This document shows, in pieces, positions 45,410-56,797 of a DNA stretch of 64,000 nt. The notes under the pieces are model-generated. The model saw only the letters and a list, made by a program, of their open reading frames with translations. It ran no database searches and was not told the origin of the DNA. This stretch comes from Orychophragmus violaceus (lineage: Eukaryota > Streptophyta > Magnoliopsida > Brassicales > Brassicaceae). The position numbers and the translations under genes are program-made. How positions within the stretch are numbered: position 1 is the first letter of the stretch; the number at the start of each line of letters is the position of its first letter. The stretch spans positions 11,305,357-11,369,356 of the forward strand of contig CM058236.1 in assembly GCA_030180135.1 (NCBI GenBank), given 5' to 3'.

Positions 45410-45503
45410 AGCGTGATGCTCGGCTTTTTTGTGAGCGAGAGATGCTCGTTTTTTTTTTTTTGAGCGCGATGCTCGGCTTTTTTGTGAGCGAGAGATGCTC
45501 GGC
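44689..45503. repeat. Tat-1 inter-gene repeat region with poly-T tracts
   Basis: Lies between the 3' ends of the two convergent Tat-1 genes. 44870-45150 holds diverged units (TGTGCGGGAGCTGGGCCCGGC and TGTGCGGGAACTTGGCCCGGC about 158 bp apart). 45340-45500 has short repeats GAGCGAGAGATGCTCG and GCTCGGCTTTTTTG separated by T-runs, the longest 40 T (45369-45408). A block at 45263-45306 with CCCCGAAAGGGG is shared in part with Tat-2. Confidence 0.75.
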
Positions 45504-46768
45504 CTAGTAGTAGTACCTTTTGAGTTTGTTTGCGTTCCAAGAGCGTGGAATGGCTTCTCCCTTCATCGTTACGAGCTCGTAAACCCCGGGTTTTACTATC
45601 TTTGAAACGATGTACGGACCTTCCCAGTTTGCGCCGAGTTTCCCTGCTCGGTATTCCCGTGTGTTTTCGAACACTTTTCGGAGAACGAGGTCGCCTTCCA
45701 CGAAGCGGCGTCCTTTGACCTTGTTGTTGTAGTGTCTCGTGATTTGCTGCTGATAGTTCTGGAGACGTAGGAGCGCTCGGTCTCGTAGTTCCTCTGCTTG
45801 ATCAAGGCAGTCGATGATCATGTTGTTGTTAAGGTCTTCGTGCTCGGGCGCGATACTCAGGCGTATTGTCGGGACACACATCTCGGCTGGGGACATTGCC
45901 TCCATTCCGTGAGAGAGTGAAAAAGGTGTCTGGCCGGTTGATGTTCTCGGGGTGGTCCGATGAGACCAGAGGACGCCATCGAGGTCGTTGGCCCAGAGGC
46001 CTTTCTTACTTTCCATTCGCTTTTTCAGACCGTCGATGATCGTTTTGTTGGTCGCCTCGGCCTGACCATTACCTTGTGGGTACCTCGGTGTTGATTTGCT
46101 CAGACGTATCTTCCACCTCGCACAGAATCCTTCGAACAGATTGGAGATAAACTGGGAACTATTGTCGGTTACGATCTCGTAGGGAACACCGTGACGGCAG
46201 ATTATGTACTTCCAAACAAACTTCTGAACGTCGAGGTTTTTGATTTCCGAGTAGGATTCGGCTTCGACCCACTTGGTGAAGTAATCGGTCATTATTAGGA
46301 TGAACTTCTTTTGATGCGAGGCCGGGAGAGGTCCGACAATGTCCATCGCCCATCGCATGAATGGGTAGGGTGTGGCTGCGGTGGTGAGGAGCTCGGCTGG
46401 CTGGTGTATGCTTGGGGCGTGCCTCTGACATTTCTCGCATCGGGCGACATAACTCTCGCAGTCAGCGATCATGGTTGGCCAGAAGTGACCGTGTCGCTTT
46501 ATCTTTGCGGCCAATGCTCGGCCGCTTGTGTGATTTCCGCCTGCTCCTTCGTGAGTTTGCTCGGTGACCCATTTGATCTCCTGCCCGTTTATGCATCGCA
46601 ATAGTGCCTTGGACGCGCTCCAACGGAATAGTTCGTCCTTCATTATTACGTACCGAGCGCAGCGAACTTTTAAACGGCGAGCTGCCCAACGATCCTCGAG
46701 GACCTTCCCCGTTAGTATACAGTCCTTGATTTCGTCTCTCCAGTCGATGGTAGTAGCATCGTAGGTCA
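45504..46768 (-). pseudogene. Tat-1 integrase fragment
   Basis: After the RT-RNase H deletion the reading resumes at IDWRDEIKDCILTGK and continues open into the zinc-binding region (HEGAGGNHTSGRALA, CEKCQRHAP), the catalytic core (WAMDIVGPLP, VTDNSSQFISNLFEG, YPQGNGQAEATNK) and the GPY/F-like tail (KLGANWEGPYIV). The usual DNGSQF is DNSSQF. The frame is open for about 380 codons to a stop at the 45504 end, but it is out of phase with the protease part. It parallels residues ~1515-1927 of Tat-2. Confidence 0.85.
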
Positions 46769-47349
46769 GCTCGGAGGTCGGCTCCTATTCCGACGCAGCG
46801 TTCGGGATCGCGAATGTCGATATTGATTTGTACTATCGCGTCCTTCTGCGGGCGATCGGGAGGTGGCAGCTCGATTCGAGGCTCTGCGACTAGGTATGCT
46901 TGCGATTTATGGCGCATTTTGTGCTCGATACGGAAGCATGTGCGGGATATCCTCTGATCTCCTCGTAGTGTATACACGCCGAATGGGGTTGGGAACTTGA
47001 CACATTGATGAAACGTGGATGGGACCGCCCTCATTTCGTGAATCCAAGGCGTGCCGAGGATGACGTTGTAGATAGCTGGTCGGTCGACGACTACGAATTT
47101 GATCAGCTTGGTGATTCTGCCGACGTAGACTGGAAGTTTGATTGTTCCGATTGTGTTGATCGAGTCTCCCGAGAAGCCGGTTAGTGGTCTCGTCGACGGT
47201 TTGATACGGTAGTCGCTGAGCTCCATACGTTGCAGTGTTTCTCTAAAAATTAGGTCGACCGAGCTGCCGGTGTCGATCAGAATTTTTTCTACCTCGCAGT
47301 CGCCGATTCGCATGGCGACGACGAGTGGGTCGTTATGCGGTCGGTCCAC
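46769..47349 (-). pseudogene. Tat-1 protease region
   Basis: Retroviral-type aspartic protease with ILIDTGSSVDLIF and the later NVILGTPWIHEM motif. The frame is separated from gag by a TGA at 47347-47349. Downstream it ends abruptly after CVGIGADL, where Tat-2 continues into RT, because the RT-RNase H block is missing (junction near 46770). Confidence 0.85.
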
Positions 47350-49305
47350 TCATTCGGCATCCTGTTCGGTGAAGCTTACTTCCTCGCCAATTCTGAGCTC
47401 GTCAGTGGCGTTTCGTCGGTAGTGCTGGGCCGCCGTGGCCCTCCGTTCGTATTCTTTTATCGATCGAACTGAATCGTTGACCATAGGCAGTCCTCCCATA
47501 ATCATGTTTATTCGTCTCCTTGGACGTGCTCCGTCTTCCTCTTCTTCGTCGCGAGCTCTTTTATCCGCGGCTGCCGCTGCGTTGATTTGTTCAATCTCTT
47601 CGTCGAAAGCAACCTGTTTCCTTTGCTCTTCCTGGACGATCCTGAAGCGCTCGGCCTCGTTCTTTGGTTGTGTGACCTGGTTGATTTGCTTCGGGTGAGG
47701 TTTGTTGCGATCCAGCACTAGTTTCTTCCCATCTTTTTGGTAATCGGCGAAGAGGAGGGCTTGAAGGTTTCTGCATTCCTCGGTGCTATGACCCGCTCGC
47801 TGATGATATTCGCAGAATAACTTGTTTTTATCGGCTCCTCGGATGAACTTGTTCCACGGCTTGCCTTGATTTTGGCCTTGGTATCCTTGCGTGGGTCGTT
47901 CCTGCTGATGATTTTGAGAGCGGTCGGGATGGGTTTGTCGTTGATCCTGATGGGGACGTTCCTCGTCCTGCCGGTGTCCCTGCAACTGATCGCTGACATA
48001 ATACGACGATTTCCCTCTTCTCGCGGTTTCTTCTTCCTTGTTATTTTTTGTAATCCTGATCGTAGTGTTGCCGAGGTTCATATTGCTCGGTACTCTTTTC
48101 AGTTTTGTCTTTCGAAGTCGAACTCTTTGGTCCAAACTTCTTGGCTAGGGTTTCTTTTTCTTCCTCGAGTTCGACGAAGATTGATGCTCGGTGGAGGGCG
48201 TCCTCTAGCGAGCTTGGTCTATTTTTCTTCAATTCTTCTCGGAAGCTTGACTCGTACCAGAGGCCGTTTCGGAGTGCGGGCAGACCTTCGCTGTCGGTGA
48301 TCGTGATTTTGGCCAAAACGTTTTTGAAGCGGGTGATGTACGATCGGAGGCTTTCCCTCGGTCCTTGGGAGATAGCCCATAGGTCGGCGTTTGATACCTC
48401 CTCCTGGATATACATCGAGTAATGTTTGAGAAAGGCGTGCGTTAAGTCGTTGTATCCGTCGATCGAGTTCGGTTCCAAGCGGGAGAACCAATCCAGGGCC
48501 GAGCCGGTCAAATGCTCGACGAACAGTTGGCAGTAGCCTGCGTCACGTTCCCCAACACTGAACTTTGTCCTCCCCATTGCAATGTGGAATGCCGTCAGAA
48601 ACTGCCTCGGTCGGATTTACCGTCGTAGGTCGTCATCTTGATTTTGACCGCAGAGATAGGATGCTCAAACTGGACGTCCATGAGGCGGCGAGTGAACGGA
48701 GTGTTCTGAGTTTCTTCCAGTACACGATCGATCTCGGGGGCCGAGCTGATCGCTTGATGGACTTTGGACGTCATATTTTTCAACATTAGCTTTATGTCTT
48801 CAATTTCGATGTCTCTGTGTGCGTCGGGCGCTGAGCTACTCGGGATATCCGTGTTGGGAGGTTGTTCGTCCTCGGTCTGCTGCTGCGTTACCGTTCGGTT
48901 TCTCGGATTTGGAGGTGGCGTTTCTTCAAATAACGCTCGGTGAAGATGAGTTCGGGGGACGGATCCTTGTTGACTGGTCATTCGTAGATCGTTGATTTGC
49001 CCTTGGCATACTGCGTGTGCCGTGGCGAGCTGGTCGAAGCGAGCATTGCTTCCCTGAGAGAGTTCGGCTATTTGAGTCATGAGATTTTTGAGCAAGGTGG
49101 ACATGTCCTGCTCGTTTGTCTGAGTTTCCGCGGCTTGTTGTGGTCGTTCGGTATTTAGAGGTTGCTGCTCGGCGCCGGCCGGCTGAATGATTGGATCTGC
49201 AACCTGAGAAATGTGCTGGGATTGCCCTCTTGCTCGGGAGGCTGTTTCCGAGCTTGTGATGTCTTCGATGTGGACGTAATCCTTGTTCGATGGAGCTCCT
49301 GTCAT
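47350..49305 (-). pseudogene. Tat-1 gag, two frameshifts
   Basis: ATG at 49305 opens a Gln/Ser-rich N-terminus, then the gag core. A frameshift near 48600 moves the reading to the frame carrying GYCQLFVEHLTGSALDWFSRL. A second frameshift near 48050-48130 moves it to the frame with the zinc-knuckle-like FCEYHQRAGHSTEECRNL and RRRINMIMGGLPMVNDSVRS. Each piece aligns with Tat-2 gag. Shifts and the final TGA prevent a full product. Confidence 0.85.
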
Positions 49306-49341
49306 CGTTGAATCTGTCCGTTAGTGAAGAAAAACTTAAGT

Positions 49342-49359
49342 TCCCCACAGACGGCGCCA
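49342..49359 (-). promoter_or_regulatory. Tat-1 primer-binding site
   Basis: Minus strand TGGCGCCGTCTGTGGGGA, two bases inside the 5' LTR. The first nine bases match the start of the tRNA-Asp-type site used by many Athila/Tat elements. The identical 18-mer is present in Tat-2. Confidence 0.85.
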
Positions 49360-49361
49360 AT

Positions 49362-49997
49362 TGTGATAACCGAGGTGGTCACAAGGTCGGGATGCGCGTC
49401 TTGCTAGAGAGTTGACGTGCTCGGTCCGAAGGAACTAAGTTGTTCTTGAGAGAGAACCGACTAGATTCGGAGATAAGCAAGAGTAAAATAGTGCTCGGGG
49501 TGAAGGAAGAGAAGATTGTGTTCGGGGTTCTTTATCGAGAGTAATATGCTCGGGACGAGCGTAGTTGGTATTCAGATTCCCGAGCAGGTCGAAAGACGTG
49601 CTCGGTTTACAATTCGGGAAATTGACTCTAGAGAGAGAAAGTAGTAAGAAGTGCACAAATCTCAAAAAGTTACATTAATGTACAGTGACGACTCCTATTT
49701 ATAGTAAAATACGGTCGTACTTTTTACAGGCCGTTGACCGTTTGTCGAGCTCGTGCGGATTGGGCCGTACTTGGCGACGAGATGGGCTGAACCGTACGTT
49801 CCTTTGGATGCTAGCGTAGCCGAGCCGATTTGTTTGAGTTGAGCTGAGCCGAGCCGATAGTGATGGGCTTGGTTCGGGCGTCTGTATTCGGGTCCTTATT
49901 GCTTGTTGGGCCGTTTTGCTTCTGTTGGGCCGGCCTTCGTTTAGGGAATAAGTATTGGGCCTTCTAAATGGATGGAGTGCTAAACCCATATATAACA
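49362..49997 (-). repeat. Tat-1 5' LTR (636 bp)
   Basis: Partner of 25574-26208. On the minus strand it runs TGTTATATATGG...TTATCACA and is followed after two bases by the primer-binding site. It includes a minus-strand TATA-like box (49696-49703). Confidence 0.93.
49696..49703 (-). promoter_or_regulatory. TATA-like box of Tat-1 5' LTR
   Basis: CTATAAATAG on the minus strand within the LTR, a plausible start signal for the gag-pol transcript. The same motif is in the 3' LTR near 25908. Confidence 0.45.
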
Positions 49998-50002
49998 GTT
50001 GT

Positions 50003-52026
50003 TCCGTGACTTCTGTCAGATCAAAGATGTGCACATATCTTATTAGCTCATCAGCCAATAGATCGTCTGGTTCTAGTTAGTTCATCATACTGAGCAAGTC
50101 AACTCATTGACCACCCTTTAACTGAAATAGTCACCAGCACGCTATCTCTACAGCCCAGCAGCTCATATTTAACTCGTGCCAGTGACCTCTCAAGCTTCGC
50201 TTTAATGTAAAACAAACAAGCTCCTAGCTTGCAATACAACTCACCAGCCCATGAACAAGCTCCTTAGCTTGGATTTAGCTCGTAAACAAACTATGACTTC
50301 ACATCTTAGCTCATCAATTCAAACACTAGCTCTCAACCTTCGTTGCAACCTGTAAACGAACTCTCATTTCACGGTTCAACTCGTCTGCTAGAAAGAGCTC
50401 TCCTTGTTCTAAAACACGAGTTCCTATCTCATGTTTCCATTTGTCAGTTTGTCAGAAAAATTCTGCTCGTGCTTGTCAAGAACGAGATCCTCGACGTCCT
50501 ACGGTGACTAAGCCTGAATATTTGAGATTGAGTCCACAAACCTTTCTTCATTTCGTCAATAAAAACGAGTTCTCAAACTCTATTCTCTAGAGAATGAATT
50601 TTAAGACTCCTCTTAGCTTGAGGAACAAAAATCCATGGGGATAATAAATCGTCTAAACGTCGTGAGATCTTGACCTCCATGGTCTTTATTTGAAGTCACT
50701 GTCTCCCCTGCAAAAGTAAGTTTGAAAAAATGAGAGCTACCACTATAGGAGGAGTCCCCGAACTCTATTCCTCTATTGCTAAAGAAAAAAAATTAATGTG
50801 ATCATTAGGACCTCGGTTGCCGCACGGGTTCACCCCATATCATCGACCTCAAAATTGTCCGAGCCAAAATGAGTGTAACCTCAAACTGGTTTATACACAT
50901 GTTATTATCGACCTCAAAACAGTCCAAGAAATCAATGCGACCTTAAACAGTACATTTGTTTTCGTTAACACTCAGGTCAAAAGTTCTTCCAGCTCACATT
51001 TCCCAGCTAGAAGAACTGGAGGGAATAAAGCATGGACATCTCGCATGATATCTCGCGAAAGGGAGTCACCAATGTATTAGATCGAACTGAATATATACCT
51101 CACGGTTCAGATTCCACAACAAGCTTGGGCTGAATGACGAGCTAAGTCCCTTTACTTAGACAATTTTTTGGAAAGAAATCTGGTGCAATAGTAACATGCC
51201 AGATCGACTCGCTTATAAAACGATCTAGAATCAAAATATAGGCTAAGTTTCACTTAATCCAATTTCGAGATAAATCTGGATGGATTTACTCGAACTGAAT
51301 AGCCTAACCCGCATTTATATTTAGTCAACTTTGTTTCTTAGCATCAAACAAAATGCTAAAATAACTCGAGCTGAGTAACAATTCTATGACCCGATCTTTA
51401 GAAGCTCATAGCAATGCTCAGCGACCTAAACTTCTAAAGTTCTCAATTAAATTCAGTCGAACTCCTATATGAATATTTTCTCGAGTTAATTCTCTCAAAC
51501 TCCGCGACAACCTGAGTTCTTCACTTGTTCGAAGTTCGGGCCAAAAATTTGAACTCAAAAAGTAACGAGCTGAGTGAAAGACAAACTCAAGTTCTATATT
51601 TTTTGAGACTACAAGCCAACAAATTCGAAATAAGCAATGGGGTAAGTTTTGTACTTAGTTGAAATTGTTATCCAAAATCATGTTGTTATAGCAATCTAAA
51701 AACAGTACGAGCTAAGCAATATAAGCATCAATTAAATGGATTAAAAGTCTTGACTTGATCATAAGATGTCAAATCTGAACGCTTAATAAGTCATCCTTGC
51801 TCATATGTGTGGCTCCAAACAAGAAGTCTTTACCCGACCTCTAACCTCGAGAGCTCACTTACGACATCTTGATATGTCAAACCCAGGCTAAGCCTCACAC
51901 TTTATTCAAATAGGGTCGAAGCCTATGAATTCAAAAGCGACGAACTTCTTAACATTGGGTATAGTCAACCTAAATAAGTACTATACTTAGTCATTTTCAG
52001 AATTCAAGCTTTGATTATTACAATAC
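50003..52026. other. Intergenic DNA between Tat-1 and Tat-2
   Basis: No gene supported. The AGCTC-rich texture of 24360-25573 continues to about 50600, as expected if Tat-1 split one older sequence. The rest is anonymous, with no recognisable protein or repeat ends. Confidence 0.45.
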
Positions 52027-52562
52027 TGTAAAATCTCAACTCGGTCTATCTAAAGATAGAAAGAGTTTTAGGGTTTGTAAATTAGGGATTCTAAAAGAAG
52101 GATTTAAGAACGCGGTGAGATTTGGGAGTTTAGGGTTTAAAGCCGGTGTTTCCGAGGTGGAAGCCGGTAAAGAATGTTATGAAAGTCGCCGGAGAGATTT
52201 TAGGTTTTATATCGCTCTAAAGTCTCTCAAGCCGAAAATATTCAGAAAAGCGTGTTTATTGAATGAATATCCAGTTCCCTTATATAGGGTTACAAGTCGG
52301 TTTACATGAAAGAGGAAAATAAGATAAATACAGAATATTTCCTAGAATATCGCCTTCATCTTTAGTTTGGAATATTTCCCTTCTTCCGACTTTGGCGCGC
52401 GGCGCCTTTCTTTTGACACCGTCCTAACCCTAATGTAAGCCGGTCGCCTTTCGGTTTAACCTAAGTTTTACCGCCTTGGGCTTTATTCCCGACTTCCCAT
52501 TTTGGGCCGACCTAAACTCATGAATAGGCCTTCTTAGGAAAGTGCTAATCTTGACTCTAACA
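52027..52562 (-). repeat. Tat-2 3' LTR (536 bp, complete)
   Basis: TG/CA ends. On minus it contains CCCTATATAAGGG near 52278-52290, a TATA-like box. The inner 200 bp match 62639-62840 almost exactly. Confidence 0.9.
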
Positions 52563-52579
52563 ATAAGCCCCCCCCCCCA
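52563..52579 (-). promoter_or_regulatory. Tat-2 polypurine tract
   Basis: Minus strand CTGGGGGGGGGGCTTAT directly before the 3' LTR, matching the G-run/CTTA layout of Tat-1. Confidence 0.7.
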
Positions 52580-52841
52580 GTGTGGCGACTTGTACTCAAG
52601 TCGGCATTGCGAGGAGTTAACCTACGGTTTGAGAAATGATTTTGGTAGGCCCACATTGTCTTTCAGGCCCATATTTGGTTTTTAAGCCCGTATTTTACTA
52701 GACCGTTCTGTCTGGAAATAACCGTGCGTTCGGTTCTTGGCTGAACCGGAATTGATTCTTGGTTCTATTGTCGGATTGGTGCGAGATACGAAGCGTTGCC
52801 TAGGTAAAGGTGTGCCTCGAGTTTCACGCCGTCATTTCCCC

Positions 52842-52849
52842 TATAAATA
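52842..52849 (+). promoter_or_regulatory. TATA box for the Tat-2 plus-strand gene
   Basis: CCTATAAATAG, about 180 bp before the ATG at 53031 and about 280 bp inside the LTR edge. A CT-rich leader (CTCTCTCTCG) follows. The matching place in Tat-1 also has a TATA-like motif. Confidence 0.55.
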
Positions 52850-53030
52850 GTTCCTTCCCACTATTCTCTTCCTCATTTGGTCCGAGTGAAGAATCTCTCA
52901 AGGTAATTTCTCTCTCTCGATATTTATTTTCCGATCTTTCCTCCGCCGTAGCTCCGCCTTAAGTTTTATAGGTGTTAAGATCAAACTTTTACTTCCCTCC
53001 TGTGTTCTTCATTTGTTCTTCGTCAAATCC

Positions 53031-55656
53031 ATGTCTTTGATCCGTTGTTCATCGAGTAAGGACAAGGAAGTTGTTTCGGTCTCGTCTGCGGATGAGTCAT
53101 CAAGTGGTCAATCCTATCCTTCTGCGAACACCTCGTCCGATCTAAAGAACCACCCTGCTCATCGCGAGTCGGAAGAGCTTCGACGTCGTCGCGAGGCTTC
53201 ACGGCGTACTGATGCCGCTGAAAGTTCTGGTCATGAGGATTTCGTTATTCCTCAACTGCGTGATTCCGATAGTGATGATGACGACATGGATCAAGACGGC
53301 TCTGATGGAGCTGCGTCTTCTCCCGTCTTGCCGGCCACTTCTGGTGAAGCGTTTGGCAATGTTTTTAGTACCAAGTCCACCGTGGAGTCGGTCAGGTCTA
53401 CGCTTCGTGATTGCGGGGCAGATCCGGGAATCAAAGTTATTATACCGTTTCCGCTCGACCGCCCTTGGAATCCTCGTCCGGGATACATGACCCTTTACGA
53501 GTCGTATTTCAGCAATACCAACACTGGGGGATGTCGTTGTTGGTTCCCGTTTCCCGACCTGTTGGTCTCGTACTGCTATCGCCGCGAAATTGCTATCTCT
53601 CAGCTTTCAGCCGTTGCAGTCCGTCATATGGTTAGTCTTCTGGCGCTTGGAGCTGAAGCCGGCGTTACTATTACTGTTAATATTTTTGAGGAGATGACGT
53701 CGATCAACCGCATGAAGGCTACTAGCCCGGGGTGCTTCGCAGTAAAGCTTAAGAGTGGCAACCGAGTTCTGACAGACGCACCTAAGAAGATCAATGATTG
53801 GCAAAGATTCTATTTCTTTGTTGAGATATCTTCGTTAACTGTTCCTGACGATCATAAGGATCTTATCAGGGCGTCCTGGAATACAGACTATGGTAGATGT
53901 CGTTCTGAATTCGCTATTCTTTGAACGTGAAGATTTACTTAATTCCTTTTTGTGGTTGCAGTGGAGCATCCTTTTTTGAAGCCGCATCCCGACAACTACT
54001 TTCCTATTCTCGAGCAGATTCAGGCTCTTGGACTCCGCAAGTGGTCTGATCTTACTCGTGATCGTATCAATAAGTCGCTTCCGAGGATTTCTGAAGGTGC
54101 ATATTTATGACGTCTTTCTTATTTTCCTTTTCCGGTTCTAACTTCTCGTTTTTTCTTTTCCAGAGAAGTGGGATACTACGGCGAAGGTCACTCCCGAACA
54201 GCTTGTGAAACCTAGGAAGATGGGCAAGGTGCAGCGAATCAGCTCTGTCGATTACTCCAAAGAAATCTCGTCCCAACCGTCTTCTTCCACCAAGTTGTTG
54301 AAAGGGGCGAACGCACCTTCTGCAGTCCCGGATGGCAAACGGCTTCCGGATAATGGTGGGAAAACGGTGGCTCAGATGGCTAATTCCCCCGCCCTTCCCC
54401 CTAAGGTTCCGTCAAGGAAGAGGCCTGCCGATGATAAGTCGGTTCAAGACAAGCCGGCAAAGGCGTCAAAGACCGGCAAATCCGTCCAAGATGCTTCAAA
54501 TGAGGCGGCGCCCGTCAGTGAGCCCGTTAAAGAAAAGGACCCATGGAAGCGTCTTTACACTTTCAAAGGGACCGTTCCCGACTCGTCTGGCAGTTCTAAG
54601 CCTTTTGAGTCTAACAAGGAGCTCGTCTTGGTACGGTCCAGGCGTGAGGTGAAAGAAGGGGAAGTACGTCCTTCAATTCATAACTTCGCTTATCAATACG
54701 AGAGTGAAGTTCCTTTTATCAACAATCCCCGGGCCTGTTTTGACATGCTGACATGCGTGAGGGGGAATGAATCAGATTGGCCGGTTTTGGAGGAGCTGCC
54801 CCACTCAGATGCCATCGTCAGGCTAAAGCATGCTGAGGCGACGGTAAGTTTCTGGTACTAAAATTTTTGCACTTATTGTTATCCTTTTTGGATGAAATAA
54901 CACTTGTGCTATTTTCAGATGATCGCGGCTTCGAACCGCGTGGCTTTAGAGAGTTCTTGGGCTCAAAAGAAACTGGCCGACGCGGTCACCAAACGCGACG
55001 CTCTCCTTAAGAAGCTTAAAGAGGAGAAGAAGGCGTTGGAAGGGAACAACCTGGTTCTGGAAGGGAAGCTTAAACAGGCTGAAGAAAAGTCGAAAGCCGA
55101 TCTTCTCATGTTCAAGTCGGAGAAGAAAAAGCTGCAAAAATCTTGCCTTGACGTGATTGGTAAGGAGAAGGAGAGAATCGAGGCCGCTATTAGAACTAAG
55201 GCGCAGACCCATTTTGACCTTTTCCAGCGTTACGTCAAGGACCAGGAGGGCGCTGTCGCGCTTCAGATTAAGCAGGCCCAGATTTCTGGGCTCAAGAAGT
55301 GTCTAATCAAGCTCAGCGAACAGGGGGTACCGATTCCTCAAGATGTTTTAGACAAGGTAGCCGCGGACGAGGCTGTGGCTGACGCAGAGTTGGACGACAT
55401 GAATGTCGTGACAAAGGAGGAGCTTACCTTTGTCCTCTCTCCATTACGTCACCCTCTTCTTGACCGTTCCCATGACTCCCCTCCTCCCGTTCCGTCGGAT
55501 GTTGACCAATTCGGAACAAATCGCGGGATAATTCCGGAGGCGGTTCCTGCTAGCCTCGTCTCGTCTGTCCGCTCAGAAGTAGCCGCCTTGGAAGGCGTAG
55601 TACCGGATCAGATCGTCGAAAAGAGTGGAACCGAGGAGTCGCAGCCTGGAGCTTAA
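53031..55656 (+). CDS. Tat-2 opposite-strand gene (putative gypsy-type transposon family), intact
   Basis: Four exons joined by eye: 53031-53892, 53962-54096, 54164-54843, 54919-55656; GT-AG introns of 67-75 bp and constant phase give 804 residues. The first ATG after a CT-rich leader was taken as start. Residues 1-60 are Ser-rich, ~85-97 acidic (DSDSDDDDMDQDGSD). Residues ~135-285 carry DRPWNPRPGYMTLYESYF, CWFPFPDLLVSYCYRREIAIS and INDWQRFYFFVE, the family Pfam calls putative gypsy type transposon (Transposase_28). A Lys/Pro-rich linker follows, then a coiled coil at ~570-690. The gene runs towards the 3' end of gag-pol on the other strand. Such antisense extra ORFs are described for Tat elements; their role is unknown. 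Codons are open throughout, unlike the Tat-1 copy. Confidence 0.88.
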
Positions 55657-56041
55657 CTGAAGAATTTTCTGTTGTTTCCCTGTAATAATTTAAAAACTTT
55701 ATTGCTCTTTTGAGCTTTTTTATTTTTAATGGAGGTTTTACTTTTGGTCCTACTACCAAGTTTCAAATAATCGAGTAAACCAACCTCAAATGATCTGGCG
55801 ACTTTTAAATAATCGGACTATTATCATTTTAAGCTTGTCGTCAAACTTAAATGACCTAGCGATTCTCAAGTAGTCGGACCAATCTCAAATTAAGGAATTT
55901 GCCGCACTTTTAAACGGTTTTAGCGACTTTTAAATAGTCATTGACCCCGTATTAAGCTCTTTATCAGATTTACTCGATTTAACGACTTTTGCCGTAAGGC
56001 GGTTTGCGAGACATAAATGCTCGGCTTTATTCTAGGGACGG

Positions 56042-56390
56042 GTGACTGCGCGGTGCTCGTGGCCCGACTTATTTATCACTTGTCCTAAAAATTGTGCGAG
56101 ACGGATCTCGGCTTTTATTCTAGGGGCGGGTGACTGCGCGGTGCTCGTGGCCCGACTTATTTATCATCCATCGCGAAAAATGTGCGAGACGGATCTCGGC
56201 TTTATTCTAGGGGTGGGTGACTGCGCGGTGCTCGTGGCCCGACTTATTTATCATCCACCGCGAAAAATGTGCGAGACGGATCTCGGCTTTATTCTAGGGG
56301 TGGGTGACTGCGCGGTGCTCGTGGCCCGACTTATTTATCATCCACCGCGAAGAATGTGCGAGACGGATCTCGGCTTTTCCTTACCACGAT
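56042..56390 (+). repeat. Tat-2 tandem array, four units of 87-88 bp
   Basis: Units start GTGACTGCGCGGTGCTCG at 56042, 56130, 56217 and 56304. The last three are nearly identical, the first more diverged. Each contains GTGGCCCGACTTATTTATCA and GTGCGAGACGGATCTCGGC. Not coding: the open frame through it is only a by-product of the repeat. Confidence 0.93.
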
Positions 56391-56454
56391 GTGCACCTCG
56401 TGCGCAAGGAAGACCACGCCCCTGGCCAGGAGGCGTGATGCTAATGGTGCGAGT

Positions 56455-56580
56455 CGTTGCTCGTCTTTTTGCGAGTTGATACTCGTTTTTTCTGCGAGTT
56501 GATACTCGGCTTTTTGCGAGTTAATACTCGGCTTTTTACGAGTTAATACTCGGCTTTTTGCGAGTTAATACTCTCTTTTT
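56455..56580 (+). repeat. Tat-2 short tandem repeats (~22 bp)
   Basis: Five units of the type GCGAGTTAATACTCGGCTTTTT, each with the small palindrome CGAGT..ACTCG. Tat-1 has related GCTCGGCTTTTTTG units at the same relative place. Confidence 0.85.
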
Positions 56581-56698
56581 TTTTGAAAAATATCTAAATG
56601 GACTTACCTGGCTTGTTTTGGCTTTTGCGTAGCTCTCAAGACGGTAATTTTATCTGACAAAATGAAGATTTTATTAGATTTGTGACTGTGCCGGTAAA

Positions 56699-56755
56699 GG
56701 CTGCCTACGTATCTCCCGAGGAAGAATCAAGTCACTCGTAGTTCATAGTACATAA

Positions 56756-56796
<41 letters not shown>
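56699..56796. repeat. Conserved block and 38-nt poly-T tract next to Tat-2 pol end
   Basis: 56699-56745 (GCCTACGTATCTCCCGAGGA, then CGTAGTTCA) is shared in form with Tat-1 45263-45306. A run of 38 T follows at 56758-56795, 14 bases beyond the gag-pol stop, so it reads as poly-A on the gag-pol strand. Confidence 0.7.

Positions 56797-56797
<1 letters not shown>

Larger units (their letters stand above)
25574..49997 (-). mobile_element. Tat-type Ty3/gypsy element Tat-1, defective, with nested copia insertions
   Basis: Bounded by LTRs 25574-26208 and 49362-49997 (TGTGATAACC...ATATAACA as read on plus) and a perfect 5-bp target duplication GTTGT (25569-25573, 49998-50002). Gag, protease and integrase lie on the minus strand next to the right LTR. 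A separate spliced gene lies on the plus strand next to the left LTR. Gag-PR-pol on one strand with an extra ORF near the 3' LTR matches the Tat lineage. Removing the 15-kb nested copia block leaves about 9.4 kb. Two frameshifts, a stop and loss of RT-RNase H make it non-autonomous. Confidence 0.93.

Noticed and set aside
45257..45463. Frame with long Phe run, and the reverse Lys-run frame
   Set aside because: Produced by the poly-T tracts, not coding.
56042..56390. Tandem array considered as a CRISPR-like array
   Set aside because: Units are contiguous near-identical 87-bp repeats without unique spacers, in a plant retrotransposon.
56042..56479. 145-codon frame across the 87-bp array
   Set aside because: The frame exists only because 87 is divisible by three; the repeated peptide has no domain and the first unit is 88 bp.
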